Positions 34,711-42,571 of a stretch of DNA of 42,571 bases are shown in pieces; positions within the stretch are counted from its first letter, which is position 1, and every line of letters begins with the position of its first letter. Both the position numbers and the translations under genes were made by a program. Source of the stretch: Verrucomicrobiota bacterium (lineage in GTDB: Bacteria; Verrucomicrobiota; Verrucomicrobiia; Chthoniobacterales; UBA10450). Under the pieces are notes generated by a model. The model had not been told where the DNA came from. It made no database searches and saw only the letters and a list, made by a program, of their open reading frames with translations. The stretch spans positions 1 to 42,571 of the forward strand of contig QHQO01000024.1 of the NCBI GenBank assembly GCA_003221195.1, written 5' to 3'.

Positions 34711-35709
34711 TTACGTTTTCGCGCGCCACGCCATCATTCCGCGCAATCGCGCACCCACCTTTTCGATTGGATGCTTTTCGGCGTCCAAGAGCAATTGCGC
34801 GTAACGCGTACGGGGAGGTTTCATTTCTCGAATAAATTCACGCGCGAATTGGCCAGAGCGAATTTTTTGCAGCGCTGATTTCATCCGCTTTTGCACAGTT
34901 CGATTGATGATCTTCGGCCCAACCGTCAGCTCGCCCCATTTGGCGGTATCGGAGATCAATTTACGCATACCCGAAATGCCCGCTTCGTGGATGAGATCAA
35001 CGATGAACTTTAGTTCGTGGAGGCATTCGAAGTAGGCAAGTTCAGGAGGATAGCCGGCGCCAACGAGTGTATCGAAACCGGCGCGAATGAGCGCGCTTGT
35101 TCCTCCGCAAAGGACTGCTTGCTCACCAAAAAGGTCGGTCTCCGTCTCCTCACGAAAAGTTGTCTCGATTACGCCGGCATGTGTGCAACCGATTCCCTTT
35201 GCCCAAGCCAGAGCGGTTTGCTTCGCATGCCTGCTGTGATTTTGGTGAATTGCAATCAGACCGGGCGCGCCGCGTCCTCCAAGAAACTCGCGACGTACCA
35301 TAGGACCCAGACTTTTCGGCGCCACCATGATAACGTCCACATCTCTCCGGGGAACGATCGTGCGATAATGAATCGCGAAGCCATGCGCGAAGAGTAGCGT
35401 TTGGCCAGATCGCAAATTCGGCGCGACCTGTTTCGCATAAATTCGCGGCATCTCGTTGTCTGGAAGGGCAAGAAAAACGATGTCTCCGCGCTGCGTGGCC
35501 CGGGCTGTGTCCAGGACTTCCAGACCGCTGCGCCGGGCACGGACCCGCGATTTGCTTCTCTGATAGAGGCCGACAATTACGTTAATCCCGCTGTCCTTGA
35601 GATTGAGAGCGTGTGCTCGACCTTGTGCGCCGAACCCAATCACTGCGCACGTTTTTCCCTTCAGCCAACGGAGATCGGCGTGTTTGTCGGTATAGATACG
35701 CGCGGCCAA
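34711..35709 (-). CDS. ilvC: ketol-acid reductoisomerase (class I KARI)
   Basis: 332 aa, class I length. Converts acetolactate and acetohydroxybutyrate in branched-chain amino-acid synthesis, with NADPH and Mg2+. Rossmann motif AVIGFGAQGRAHALNLKDSG (22-41). Catalytic residues: H109 (FAHGF), K132 (APK), D192/E196 (DLFGEQ), E228/E232 (AYFECLHEL). The usual APKGPGH is APKSLGP here, a change next to the catalytic Lys. The start must be TTG at 35709: a TAA lies two codons upstream, and AARIYTDKHADL aligns with normal KARI N-termini. It lies 25 bp after the acyl-CoA dehydrogenase. No other ilv gene is nearby. Confidence 0.92.
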   Translation of the reverse strand: MAARIYTDKHADLRWLKGKTCAVIGFGAQGRAHALNLKDSGINVIVGLYQRSKSRVRARRSGLEVLDTARATQRGDIVFLALPDNEMPRIYAKQVAPNLRSGQTLLFAHGFAIHYRTIVPRRDVDVIMVAPKSLGPMVRREFLGGRGAPGLIAIHQNHSRHAKQTALAWAKGIGCTHAGVIETTFREETETDLFGEQAVLCGGTSALIRAGFDTLVGAGYPPELAYFECLHELKFIVDLIHEAGISGMRKLISDTAKWGELTVGPKIINRTVQKRMKSALQKIRSGQFAREFIREMKPPRTRYAQLLLDAEKHPIEKVGARLRGMMAWRAKT

Positions 35710-35734
35710 ATTTTACTCGCGAATGCGTCCGGAG

Positions 35735-37519
35735 TTAGTTCGCTGGCTTACCCAAGATGGAATTCGCTGTCGCAAGCACCGATTTATCCTCGTTATCCGT
35801 CAGTCCAGCGAGGAAATGGCGAATCCGGCGAAATGACTGACGCAAAAACAGTTCGGCAGCGCACTGTTCCGGAGTCGATGAACTTCCATTTCGTTGCGCA
35901 AACTGAATCTCCGCATCTTGACGGCTGAGCACGCACGCTGACGCTAAAAGATCCATCGCCGCGTTTGCGATCCGCTCCTGGACAAGCTGCATATCGAGTA
36001 TCGGCTCGCGGTAAGTGATCAGTGCGCGGTTCACGGCTACATTGAAACGGCGGATCAGGCGCCCAAGTTGATTGGCGAACCAACGCAGTTCAGGGCTGCG
36101 TACCGGAATCTCGGGAACCCGTACGGTCGCGCCGAGCCGATGCTTGCCAGCTATCCATGCTTTTGCGAAGCCGCGCTCGCGTGTCGGTTTCATCATCGTG
36201 TCGTAAATTTCCTTGAATTCCATGCCCGGTCCGCGCATCCCCACCAACGCGATAAACGAAGTGAGCACTTCGTTCGCGCCTTCGCCGATCTGGTTAATAC
36301 GCGCGTCGCGCATCATTCTTTCCAGCGGACGATCGACAAAATACGCAGAGCCGCCATAAATCTGAAATACATCGTTGATGCACTCCCAAAGCCGCTCGGT
36401 GGTGAATACTTTGAGCATCGCCGTCTCGAGCATGTAATCCTCAAGGCCGCGATCAATCAACGCCGCAGTGATCGTGGTCATCGCGTCCATGGCATAAGCG
36501 TCCGCTGCAATGCGCGCGATTTTCTTTTGGACGAGATGAAAATTACCGAGCGTTTTGTTGAATTGTTTTCTCGTGTTTGCGTGTTCGATCGCCAAACGCA
36601 AACAAGTCTTGGCCGCGCCCGTGCAACACGCGCCGAATGTTGTGCGTCCGAAATCGAGAACCGTCAGCGCTACTTTCAGACCTTTGCCGTACGGGCCTAG
36701 AATATTTTCCTTCGGAACCTTGACGTTGCGCAACGCGAATCGACCAGTTGCCGTGCCCCGGATTCCCATCTTCGGCATCCGCGCCTCGAGCATTTCGAAG
36801 CCGGGCATGTCTGGTGTAACCAGAAAAGCTGTGATCGCGGTCTTATCCGATCCAGGCACTGGCGTTCGCGCCATGACTGTCAGCACATCTGCGATTGCCG
36901 CGTTGGTGATGTAGCGCTTTTCACCGTTCACAATGAAGTGCGACCCATCTTCGCTGGGCCGCGCCTGCATTTGCACGTTCGCCGCATCTGATCCGGCTTC
37001 CTTTTCGGTCAGCGCAAACGCGCCCAATTGTTCGCCGGTCGACAACTTTGGTAGCCATCGCTGTTTTTGCTCGTGCGTTCCAAAGAGTAACAACGCGCGA
37101 ATTCCAATCGAGTGGTGCGCATTCACGAAAACGGATGTCGATGCGCAGCGGCGGCCGATCTCTTCCAGAATCTTGCAGTTAGCCATCTGCGAGAATCCAC
37201 GCCCGCCATATTCCTTCGGCGCAGTCATGCCGAGCACGCCAACTCGGCCAAGGCCATCAATCACGCTGCGCGGTATGTCCGCTTTCCGATCGATCTCTGC
37301 AGGATCAAGATGTTCGTCCAGAAATTGGCGAAGTTCGGTGAGAGTCTCATCCAGTTCGGGTTGTTGCGCCGCCGGAATGCGCGGATAAGGCATCACCCAA
37401 TCAGCAACGAAATGCCCTTGGAAAAGACCTTTGGCAAAACCGAGGGCCTGCGGACCTGCAAAAAGCAGTTCTTCGGCTTGCTGGATTTCTTTCTGTCGCT
37501 GCGCGTCGAGCTTATTCAT
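35735..37519 (-). CDS. acyl-CoA dehydrogenase (VLCAD/ACAD9-like)
   Basis: 594 aa, longer than the usual ~380 because of a C-terminal helical extension as in very-long-chain enzymes. N-terminal ACAD domain ~55-170, with GMTAPKEYGGRG; the FAD-binding middle domain has FALTEKEAGSDAANVQMQA and FIVNGEKRYITNA; the C-terminal domain has QIYGGSAYFVDRPLERMMRD followed by INQIGEGANEVL, holding the likely catalytic Glu. It oxidises acyl-CoA to enoyl-CoA in fatty-acid beta-oxidation and passes electrons to ETF. KARI follows after 25 bp, probably only by co-location. Confidence 0.92.
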   Translation of the reverse strand: MNKLDAQRQKEIQQAEELLFAGPQALGFAKGLFQGHFVADWVMPYPRIPAAQQPELDETLTELRQFLDEHLDPAEIDRKADIPRSVIDGLGRVGVLGMTAPKEYGGRGFSQMANCKILEEIGRRCASTSVFVNAHHSIGIRALLLFGTHEQKQRWLPKLSTGEQLGAFALTEKEAGSDAANVQMQARPSEDGSHFIVNGEKRYITNAAIADVLTVMARTPVPGSDKTAITAFLVTPDMPGFEMLEARMPKMGIRGTATGRFALRNVKVPKENILGPYGKGLKVALTVLDFGRTTFGACCTGAAKTCLRLAIEHANTRKQFNKTLGNFHLVQKKIARIAADAYAMDAMTTITAALIDRGLEDYMLETAMLKVFTTERLWECINDVFQIYGGSAYFVDRPLERMMRDARINQIGEGANEVLTSFIALVGMRGPGMEFKEIYDTMMKPTRERGFAKAWIAGKHRLGATVRVPEIPVRSPELRWFANQLGRLIRRFNVAVNRALITYREPILDMQLVQERIANAAMDLLASACVLSRQDAEIQFAQRNGSSSTPEQCAAELFLRQSFRRIRHFLAGLTDNEDKSVLATANSILGKPAN

Positions 37520-37720
37520 TCAGGTTGTCTTTAGAAAAACGGGCGACGCATTGTAGCCATGCGCGCGCGCGTGTCCAATCGCGCGCCGCCTGGTGCACGT
37601 CGTCTTCAGAAATCCTCAAGACTCCGGATGGTCCGAACCTCAAGGCAGCGTGCCCGGGGTTTGCAGCGGCGCAATCTGGAAATTTAGACCTCGTAGAGGC
37701 CCAGCGATTAGCCCTTGCCC

Positions 37721-40700
37721 TCAGCTGCACCCCTGGCTAGTGCCGCATTCCGTGCAAACGCCGCAGGCGCCGGCGCGAATGACTTTGTCGCTGCCGCAGA
37801 CGGAACAGGTGATCCCCATGAAGATGCTGCCGAGTGCCACGGTTACACGATCGGCGTGACCGTTGCCGTTTCCGTTCTGTCGAGCAGATTCGGAATCGTC
37901 GGCCGGATGGCTCGTGATCACGTCGATCACTTCCTTTTCGCCGGTGCGCGCCAAATCCGTTACCGGCCGGTTCAGCGCTTTCTTTTCGATCTCAGCAATT
38001 TCCTTGAGCGGCAGATCCGGCTGGGCTCGATTGGGCGAAGTCGCCTCCTTGTAGCCTTTAATGAACTGGCACGCCAGCCAGCGAAATACGTAATCGGTAA
38101 TACTGGTTGCGTGACGAATATCGGGATTCTTTGTGAACCCACTCGGTTCAAACCGTTGATAGGCGAATTTTTTCACGAGACTTTCGAGCGGGACGCCGTA
38201 CTGCAGCGCGATCGAGGTAAGCGTACCGACCGTGTCCATTAACCCCCCAATCGTGCTGCCTTCCTTCGACATGGTGATGAAGAGCTCACCGGGTTGGCCG
38301 TCCTCGTACAAACCGACGGTGATGTATCCTTCGTGACCCGCGATCTCGAACTTGTGGGTCAACGATATGCGCGTGTCTGGCATGCGATGCCGGACTGGTT
38401 GATCGAGCTGACCACGTAGCGCTGTGAGTTCTTGCTCCAATTCGAGAACGCGTTTTTGAAGCGCGTCGGTGGCGGAATCCGCGGAGAGGCCGCTGTCGTC
38501 GCCAGCGGCTACAGTTCCCATGTCTTTTGTTTTTCGAGTATTCAGAGGCGCTGAACGCTTCGAGGCGTCGCGATAAATCGCTACCGATTTCAATCCGAGC
38601 CGCCATCCTTCGACGTAGGTGTTCATAATGTCGTCGACCGTGGCGGCTTCCGGCATGTTGACTGTCTTCGAAATCGCGCCGCTAAGGAACGGCTGCGCTG
38701 CAGCCATCATTCGCAGGTGCGCCATGTAATTGAGACTACGCTCGCCTTTAAACGGCTTGAACGCGCAATCGAATATCGGCAGATGCTCCGGTTTCAATCC
38801 GGATGAAATTGTCGATCCATCCGTATCCGTGACGTCCTCGATGGTGTCGAAAGCGTCGATGTGCGCGATGATTCCTTCGATCTCATCGGAATTGTAACCG
38901 AGTTTCTCCAAAGCGGCTTTCACCGTTTGATTGACAATTTTGAGCATTCCGCCGCCCGCCAGCAGCTTGTATTTTACCAGGGCAATGTCCGGTTCGATTC
39001 CAGTCGTGTCGCAATCCATCAGAAAACTGATCGTGCCGGTTGGTGCGAGCACAGTCACCTGTGCGTTCCGATAACCGTGGTGTTTTCCTAGTTCTGCCGC
39101 GCTATCCCAAACTTTCGCAGCTTCCTCTTTCAAATGTGCGAATTCCTTTGCGTCCGAGATTTCGCGCACCGCCTGGCGATGCAGCTCGATCACTTCCAGC
39201 ATTGACGCGACGTTGTCCTTGGCGACTGGCTTCGGCACGCCGCTGGCGCGTGCGTCGCGGTAACCTGAAAACGGCCCGATCGCCCGTGCCAACCGTGCGC
39301 TTTGTTCGTAAGCTTCGCCGGTCATGATTGCAGTGATCGCGCCGCAGAGCGCCCGGCCTTCCACACTATCGTAACCAAACCCGTAGCTCATGATGAGCGA
39401 CCCGAGATTTGCGTAGCCGAGTCCGAGCGTGCGGAAAATATGAGAGTTCTCCGCGATTTCCTTGATCGGGTAACTCGCGTTGTCGACAATGATCTCCTGC
39501 GCTGTGATGAAAACGCGCACCGCCGCTTTGAATCGATCGATATCAAAGTCGCCCTCCGGAGTTTTAAACTTCATTAAGTTGAGCGAAGCCAGATTGCACG
39601 CGGTGTTATCGAGGAAGAGATATTCCGAGCACGGGTTCGTGGAATTTTGACGGCCTGTGCCCTTGCAGGTGTGCCACTTGTGGATCGTGGAATCGAACTG
39701 CATTCCAGGATCGCCGCAGATGTATGTTCCTTCAGCGATCTTGCGCAATAGCGTGCGCGCGTCTTTGCGCTCACATTGTTTGCCGTCCGTTACACGGCGC
39801 GTCCACCATTCCCGGCCTTCCTGCGCCGCTTCCATAAACTCATCGCTTACCCTCACGCTCACATTTTCGTTCTGATACATGACCGATCCGTACGCATCAC
39901 CGTTGTAGCTGCCGTCGTAGCCCTGCTCGATAAGCGCCCATGCCTTCTTTTCTTCCTTCTGTTTGGCGTCGATGAACTCTTCAATGTCCGGGTGCCAATC
40001 TTTGAGCGTGTTCATCTTCGCTGCACGCCGCGTTTTGCCGCCGCTCTTCACCACGTTCGCAACCTGATCGTAAACTTTCAGGAACGAGAGCGGTCCACTG
40101 GGTTTGCCGCCGCCGCTCAATTTTTCTCTCGTTGACCTGAGCGAAGAAAGATCTGTGCCGGTGCCGCTGCCGTACTTGAAGAGCATCGCTTCGCTGGTCG
40201 CCAGCCGCATAATGTCTTCCATCGTATCCTCCACACTCTGGATGAAACACGCGCTTCCCTGCGGATATTCGTACTGCGACGCGGCTCGTTCCGCTTCGCC
40301 GGTTTCCCAATTGTAGAAATAATTGCCGGCCCCGGCGCCTTTGCCGACGCCATATTGATGATATAAGCCGACGTTAAACCAGACCGGTGAATTGAACGCA
40401 CCGTATTGGTTCAAGCACAGCCAGGTCAGCTCATCGTAAAAAACCTCCGCGGCTTCCGCATCCGTGAAATAACCATCCGCCAAACCCCAGTCCGTAATCG
40501 TGCGCGTAACGCGATGAATCAGCTGCCGCACCGAGGTTTCTCGTCCGCCCTTGTATGGATCGGTGCCGTTCGCGATATCGCCGTAAAAATACTTCGAGAC
40601 CGCTATTTTGGTCGCGAGGGCACTCCAGCTTTTCGGAACTTCGATGTCCTCCTGCTTAAAGATGACTTTGGCACTGTCATCGGTGATTTCCGCGGTGCGC

Positions 40701-40867
40701 CGCTCCCATTCAACTTGATCAAATGGCGCCACAGCGGCATCGCTGAACACGCGCTTAAAACGCAGGCCAGTCTTTTTCTTTTTGTCGCTCCTGTTTCTTC
40801 GGCGCACAGTCGGTTGAGGTGGTCCGTTAAGTGAGGCGGGCGGGATTCCGGGTTTTAGTTGAATCAT
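37721..40867 (-). CDS. nrdJ: adenosylcobalamin-dependent ribonucleotide reductase (class II)
   Basis: 1048 aa. Reduces ribonucleotides to deoxyribonucleotides with a thiyl radical made from B12, independent of oxygen. The N-terminal ~35 residues are basic and Pro-rich. The active-site loop N411-P-C413-S-E415 is present and continues YLFLDNTACNLASLNL. VTVLAPTGTISFLMDCDTTG and a C-terminal Cys-rich zinc tail (CSVCG, CGVC, CGTSQGCS) are class II NrdJ features. There is no nrdAB here. The 201-bp gap downstream (37520-37720) contains nothing I recognise. I looked for a cobalamin riboswitch upstream and did not find one. Confidence 0.96.
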   Translation of the reverse strand: MIQLKPGIPPASLNGPPQPTVRRRNRSDKKKKTGLRFKRVFSDAAVAPFDQVEWERRTAEITDDSAKVIFKQEDIEVPKSWSALATKIAVSKYFYGDIANGTDPYKGGRETSVRQLIHRVTRTITDWGLADGYFTDAEAAEVFYDELTWLCLNQYGAFNSPVWFNVGLYHQYGVGKGAGAGNYFYNWETGEAERAASQYEYPQGSACFIQSVEDTMEDIMRLATSEAMLFKYGSGTGTDLSSLRSTREKLSGGGKPSGPLSFLKVYDQVANVVKSGGKTRRAAKMNTLKDWHPDIEEFIDAKQKEEKKAWALIEQGYDGSYNGDAYGSVMYQNENVSVRVSDEFMEAAQEGREWWTRRVTDGKQCERKDARTLLRKIAEGTYICGDPGMQFDSTIHKWHTCKGTGRQNSTNPCSEYLFLDNTACNLASLNLMKFKTPEGDFDIDRFKAAVRVFITAQEIIVDNASYPIKEIAENSHIFRTLGLGYANLGSLIMSYGFGYDSVEGRALCGAITAIMTGEAYEQSARLARAIGPFSGYRDARASGVPKPVAKDNVASMLEVIELHRQAVREISDAKEFAHLKEEAAKVWDSAAELGKHHGYRNAQVTVLAPTGTISFLMDCDTTGIEPDIALVKYKLLAGGGMLKIVNQTVKAALEKLGYNSDEIEGIIAHIDAFDTIEDVTDTDGSTISSGLKPEHLPIFDCAFKPFKGERSLNYMAHLRMMAAAQPFLSGAISKTVNMPEAATVDDIMNTYVEGWRLGLKSVAIYRDASKRSAPLNTRKTKDMGTVAAGDDSGLSADSATDALQKRVLELEQELTALRGQLDQPVRHRMPDTRISLTHKFEIAGHEGYITVGLYEDGQPGELFITMSKEGSTIGGLMDTVGTLTSIALQYGVPLESLVKKFAYQRFEPSGFTKNPDIRHATSITDYVFRWLACQFIKGYKEATSPNRAQPDLPLKEIAEIEKKALNRPVTDLARTGEKEVIDVITSHPADDSESARQNGNGNGHADRVTVALGSIFMGITCSVCGSDKVIRAGACGVCTECGTSQGCS

Positions 40868-41226
40868 GGCAATTAGGGAGGGTTGAAGTTCTGAATAAGG
40901 TGCGAATAGTTGTCAACAGCAGCGCAAACAACTTGTGAATCCTGGTGAACAACAAGTAATAGCGTTGGCTGTCCTTGGGACATACAATATGCAGCCCTCG
41001 GTGAAGGCGTGGCAAGCCTAAAATTGTAACATTTTTTTGACGCAATATGCGTCCGCGCATGTCGTATTCGGTGCCTTGGGCGAACATCTTTTCCCTAGAG
41101 GGGGGACCATCTGAAAGATGAAGGCAAACGTCTAACACTCAACGCCGAACCTCCCGTTTCAACATGGGATTTGCGTTCGACGTTGGATGTTGGACGTTCA
41201 GCGTTCGACGTTTTTCCGCTCACTCA
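40868..41226. other. 359-bp intergenic region upstream of nrdJ and tRNA-Ser
   Basis: Holds the nrdJ promoter (minus) and the tRNA promoter (plus). On the minus strand TTGACA is at 40911-40916, a possible -35 for nrdJ, but with a poor -10. No cobalamin-riboswitch B12 box was found. The right half carries an imperfect inverted repeat (41126-41213). A 103-codon minus-strand frame crosses the region but has no recognisable protein pattern and runs into nrdJ out of frame. Confidence 0.5.
41126..41213. repeat. imperfect inverted repeat of ACGTT/GTTCGACGTT words
   Basis: The left arm at 41126-41150 and the right arm at 41189-41213 pair at roughly three quarters of positions. Inside the right half the words GTTCGACGTT and GTTGGACGTT recur three times. 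It could form a long hairpin. It ends 13 bp before tRNA-Ser. The style is that of small intergenic repeats rather than a terminator, as no gene ends here. Confidence 0.6.
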
Positions 41227-41313
41227 GGAAGGGTGGCTGAGTCCGGTTTAAGGCACTCGACTCGAAATCGAGCGTGGGGAAACCCACCGTGGGTTCGAAT
41301 CCCACCCCTTCCG
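41227..41313 (+). tRNA. tRNA-Ser (anticodon CGA)
   Basis: 87 nt. Acceptor stem GGAAGGG pairs with CCCTTCC, discriminator base G. The D arm is followed by the anticodon stem CTCGA/TCGAG with loop CTCGAAA, giving anticodon CGA (reads UCG). A long variable arm (CGTGGGGAAACCCACC) identifies a class II tRNA, here serine. The T arm is GTGGG-TTCGAAT-CCCAC. The 3' CCA is not encoded. Confidence 0.97.
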
Positions 41314-41479
41314 CTGGCCCTTCGAAAAGAACATCTGGCTAAAGAGTCTGCTTTGTTTAGACAAGATTGGCATGTGGCGACGTCTTCATCATATGGTCAT
41401 CTCGAGCTCGCCCATTGGATGAAATCACAGTTGCATCCCGTTTGTTCAACGGCAGCTTCCTCACTTCATCTTTTTTCCT

Positions 41480-42571
41480 ATGAACATACTTTTTCGGTTT
41501 TTTGCTCTTCTGTGTTTGACTTCATCCGGCCTGATTTCAATCACCGGCGTCTACGCACAGAAATTCCCTGACACAACGCGCCTGTTGCGTTTCCCGACGA
41601 CGAACGATACGCAAATCGTCTTCTGCTATGCGGGTGAGATTTATACAGTCGGCAAAGACGGCGGTATGGCGCGACGCCTGACGAGCGGTCCTGGCTACAG
41701 CTCGTTCCCGCGTTTCTCGCCAGATGGGAAGCAGATCGCGTTTACTTCGCAATACGATGGCAACACCGAAGTCTATATTATGCCAGCCGAAGGCGGGGCG
41801 CCGAAAAGGCTGACGACTTCGGCCACGCTCGGCCGGGACGACATTTCCGACCGCATGGGGCCTAACAATCTCGTGATGGCATGGGAAAACACCAAGCCAC
41901 TCGTTGTCTTCCGTTCGCGTATGAAGTCATTCAATGATTTCATCGGCTCACTATTTACCGTCGGACTGGACGCGGAATTACCGCAGCAGCTGCCGGTGCC
42001 GCGAGGCGGTTTCGTTTCGTTTTCGCCGGACGATTCGAAGATGGCTTACAACCGCGTGTTCCGCGAGTTTCGCACCTGGAAACATTACCGCGGCGGCATG
42101 GCGGACGACATTTGGATTTACGATTTCAAAACCGGCGCGACCGAAAATCTGACAGACAATCCGGCACAGGATATCTGCCCGATGTGGGGGCCGGACAACA
42201 AAATCTATTTCATCTCCGATCGCGACAACCGCATGAACTTGTTCGTTATCGACCTTGCGACGAAGGAAACCAGGCAGCTCACGCACTTCACAGATTTCGA
42301 CATCAAGTTCCCGTCGATCGGCAAAGACTCGATCGTGTTCGAGCAAGCCGGATACATCTGGCGTTACGATCTGGCGAGCGGTCAGGCCACGCCGGTGCCT
42401 ATTGAGATCAAGGAAGATTTCGCAATTGGACGGTCCGCGCTTGTCGATGCAGCCAAACATATCGAAACGGTGAACCTCGCGCCGGATGGCGAGCGCTCTA
42501 TCACAGTCGCGCGCGGCGATCTTTTTTCCGTGCCGGCAAAGAACGGAACGCCGCGTAACCTGACGAAAACT
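41480..42571 (+). CDS. Tricorn/TolB-like secreted beta-propeller protein (5' part)
   Basis: The first 364 residues are present; the frame is open to the right edge. A signal peptide (FRFFALLCLTSSGLISITG, cleavage near VYA|Q) leads into WD40/TolB-type blades: EIYTVGKDGGMARRLTSGPG, FPRFSPDGKQIAFTS, VYIMPAEGGAPKRLTT, DIWIYDFKTGATENLTD and LFVIDLATKETRQLTH. This order and GDLFSVPAKNGTPRNLT match the N-terminal propeller of Tricorn-protease homologues, which continue with a PDZ and an S41 serine-protease domain. Those parts lie outside the window, so protease activity is inferred. The gene lies 166 bp after tRNA-Ser. Confidence 0.85.
   Translation, partial: MNILFRFFALLCLTSSGLISITGVYAQKFPDTTRLLRFPTTNDTQIVFCYAGEIYTVGKDGGMARRLTSGPGYSSFPRFSPDGKQIAFTSQYDGNTEVYIMPAEGGAPKRLTTSATLGRDDISDRMGPNNLVMAWENTKPLVVFRSRMKSFNDFIGSLFTVGLDAELPQQLPVPRGGFVSFSPDDSKMAYNRVFREFRTWKHYRGGMADDIWIYDFKTGATENLTDNPAQDICPMWGPDNKIYFISDRDNRMNLFVIDLATKETRQLTHFTDFDIKFPSIGKDSIVFEQAGYIWRYDLASGQATPVPIEIKEDFAIGRSALVDAAKHIETVNLAPDGERSITVARGDLFSVPAKNGTPRNLTKT

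Noticed and set aside
37555-37575. GCGCGCGCGCG run between nrdJ and the acyl-CoA dehydrogenase
   Set aside because: Short alternating purine-pyrimidine tract in GC-rich DNA; no associated structure or gene.
40868-41138. Possible cobalamin riboswitch upstream of the B12-dependent ribonucleotide reductase
   Set aside because: Searched the minus strand for the conserved B12 box and surrounding stems; only GCCACGCC was found, which does not fit.
40827-41138. 103-codon minus-strand frame overlapping the start of nrdJ
   Set aside because: It has no protein-like pattern, overlaps nrdJ out of frame and lies in a repeat-containing promoter region.

Overview
The window looks like a piece of chromosome from a soil or freshwater Verrucomicrobiota (Chthoniobacterales / Candidatus Udaeobacter-like). 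This is an inference from protein flavour: a B12-dependent ribonucleotide reductase, a TTG-started KARI, a Tricorn-like protein, and a polyphosphate kinase followed by a ROK-type sugar kinase. No rRNA or marker gene is present to prove it. Base composition is moderately GC-rich throughout. No IS transposase, CRISPR array or phage gene was seen.

Region 1 (1-9313, all minus strand) is one phosphate locus, read from right to left: phoB, phoR, pstS, pstC, pstA, pstB, phoU, ppk1 and the 5' end of a ROK / polyphosphate-glucokinase-like gene. It links sensing of low phosphate, high-affinity uptake, polyphosphate storage and probably polyphosphate-dependent sugar phosphorylation. A Pho-box-like site lies in front of pstS.

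Region 2 (about 9.8-28.7 kb) is a mosaic glycan island with constant strand switching. It holds four large GT-C-type membrane glycosyltransferases of the PMT/ArnT kind plus a DUF2079-like one, two intact GT2 enzymes, a methyltransferase-GT2 fusion, an FkbM methyltransferase, four other class I methyltransferases, and two SDR epimerase/dehydratases. There is no Wzx/Wzy pair and no ABC exporter. The set fits polyprenyl-phosphate-sugar donors feeding membrane GT-C transferases (lipid or protein glycosylation), with methylation and sugar-nucleotide modification. The island carries clear scars of recombination: a broken GT2 gene (15.2-15.8 kb), a 49-bp direct repeat around a 3.9-kb block, a decayed second copy of the methyltransferase-GT2 fusion (25.8-26.0 kb), and a 108-bp duplicate of the uvrA promoter and 5' end, so that a 4.9-kb block is flanked by direct repeats ending at uvrA.

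Region 3 (28.9-42.6 kb) is housekeeping: uvrA coupled to a secreted TPR protein, a small secreted Cys protein, KARI (ilvC), an acyl-CoA dehydrogenase, the adenosylcobalamin-dependent ribonucleotide reductase nrdJ, tRNA-Ser(CGA), and the start of a secreted Tricorn/TolB-type beta-propeller protein that runs off the right edge.
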